Shown: positions 63,413-64,000 of the stretch, in pieces
Layout of the letters: each line of letters starts with the position of its first letter
Numbering within the stretch: the first letter of the stretch is position 1
Source of the DNA: Caldilineaceae bacterium
GTDB taxonomy: Bacteria; Chloroflexota; Anaerolineae; Caldilineales; Caldilineaceae
Assembly: GCA_022827195.1 (NCBI GenBank)
Contig: JAJDTL010000039.1
Span: forward strand, 1-64,000
DNA length: 64,000 nucleotides
Direction of reading: 5' to 3'
Made by a program: the position numbers and the translations under genes
The notes under the pieces: generated by a model
The model's database searches: none
What the model was told of the DNA's origin: nothing
The model's input: the letters and a program-made list of their open reading frames with translations, nothing else

Positions 63413-63529
63413 AGTTAGAGTGGATAGGTGAATTTGAAATTGTACGCAGCCACGCGGTAGACACCGGAACGCCCAGCGCGGCAATGCGGGGAGGCCTCGG
63501 TCGCCCAGCCGCCGCCGAATCCCGCGCTC

Positions 63530-64000
63530 TCAGTCGCCCACTTGCGCCGCCGGCAACGCCTTGTTCTGTTGCCACGCCGACCGCAACGCCTGCGAACAGG
63601 AGAGTTTCTCCGACAACGACTCTTCGTCACAGTCCGCCAGCAACCCCCGCAGCTCATTCAGATGACCGCCCAAAGCATCCAGCTGAGTCAGGACCGCCTC
63701 CCGGTTGGTCATGAGAATATCGAGAAACATCTGCGTATCGCTTGCCGCCACGCGGCTCGTGTCCCTGAAACCGCCCGCTGCCAGCTCCCAGACGGTGCTG
63801 TCGGACGCCGCGCCGTCGGCCACCGTGTGCACCAGCGCGCTGGCAAGCAGATACGGCAGATGACTGATGGCGGCCACCAGCCGGTCATGCCGCACCGGCT
63901 CAAGCACAATCGGATAGGCCCCGATCGCCTTGACCAGCTCAGTTGCGAGCGCGACCGTCTCCGGCCTCGTGCGCGCAAGGGGCGAAAGCACCCACGGCGC
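63530..64000 (-). CDS. tyrA: Prephenate dehydrogenase, C-terminal part
   Basis: The frame runs through the right edge of the window, so the N-terminal NAD domain lies outside. The visible 156 residues contain the prephenate dehydrogenase dimerisation domain: PWVLSPLARTRPETVALATELVKAIGAYPIVLEPVRHDRLVAAISHLPYLLASALV, with the His of ISHLPY and GGFRDTSRVAASDTQMFLDIL. It makes 4-hydroxyphenylpyruvate for tyrosine. It is the first visible gene of the minus-strand group tyrA-aroA-aroE-trpB-trpA, 117 bases before aroA. Confidence 0.92.
   Translation of the reverse strand, partial: APWVLSPLARTRPETVALATELVKAIGAYPIVLEPVRHDRLVAAISHLPYLLASALVHTVADGAASDSTVWELAAGGFRDTSRVAASDTQMFLDILMTNREAVLTQLDALGGHLNELRGLLADCDEESLSEKLSCSQALRSAWQQNKALPAAQVGD

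Overview
This is a GC-rich bacterial chromosome segment with housekeeping, biosynthetic and catabolic genes. No rRNA, tRNA, phage, insertion sequence or CRISPR was recognised. The mix of a T-box-controlled trp operon, Tat and lipoprotein solute-binding proteins, several VOC, SDR and phytanoyl-CoA dioxygenase genes and sugar ABC transporters fits Chloroflexota, probably near Caldilineales/Anaerolineae. That placement is inferred from gene content only.

Layout. (1) 1-5.9 kb: nitrogen and vitamin B6. It holds the end of an amino-acid binding protein with its permease, then on the minus strand amt, a decayed second PII gene and an intact PII gene, then pdxS and pdxT. (2) 6-14.6 kb: a DUF4013 membrane protein, queG, rpsO-pnp, lepB and an AI-2E-type permease fused to a HAD phosphatase. 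(3) 14.9-33.7 kb: a catabolic region with five VOC proteins, two phytanoyl-CoA dioxygenase-like proteins, three SDRs, an UlaG-like hydrolase, a TIM-barrel isomerase-like protein, a 2-hydroxyacid dehydrogenase and parts of two sugar importers. One importer is ribose-type with duplicated binding proteins. The other is MalEFG-type, and its binding protein lies about 12.5 kb from its permeases. Two genes in this region are tandem duplicates. (4) 33.7-41.2 kb: a Tat-exported phosphoesterase, ftsH, a small membrane protein, dCMP deaminase, and on the minus strand a GH127-like glycosidase with an amidohydrolase-like protein. (5) 41.5-64 kb: an aromatic amino acid supercluster. A strong promoter and a tryptophan T-box precede trpE-trpS-trpG-(APH-like)-trpD-trpC-(DUF554)-trpF-aroC-aroKB-aroQ on the plus strand. 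Facing it on the minus strand is tyrA-aroA-aroE-trpB-trpA. Between them lie an anchored binding protein, an M23-like protein, two unknowns and a PucR regulator.

Together the trp and aro genes cover dehydroquinate synthesis to chorismate and chorismate to tryptophan, plus the first step to tyrosine. DAHP synthase and pheA are not in the window.

The observations most worth a second look are: a 52-codon acidic reading frame directly in phase behind the amt UGA stop, in a UGA-C context; the decayed PII paralogue next to it; the tryptophan T-box whose specifier and discriminator-pairing base both agree with tRNA-Trp; the permease-HAD fusion; a palindrome sitting exactly between -35 and -10 of a dioxygenase promoter; and an eight-copy degenerate heptamer repeat before the trp promoter.
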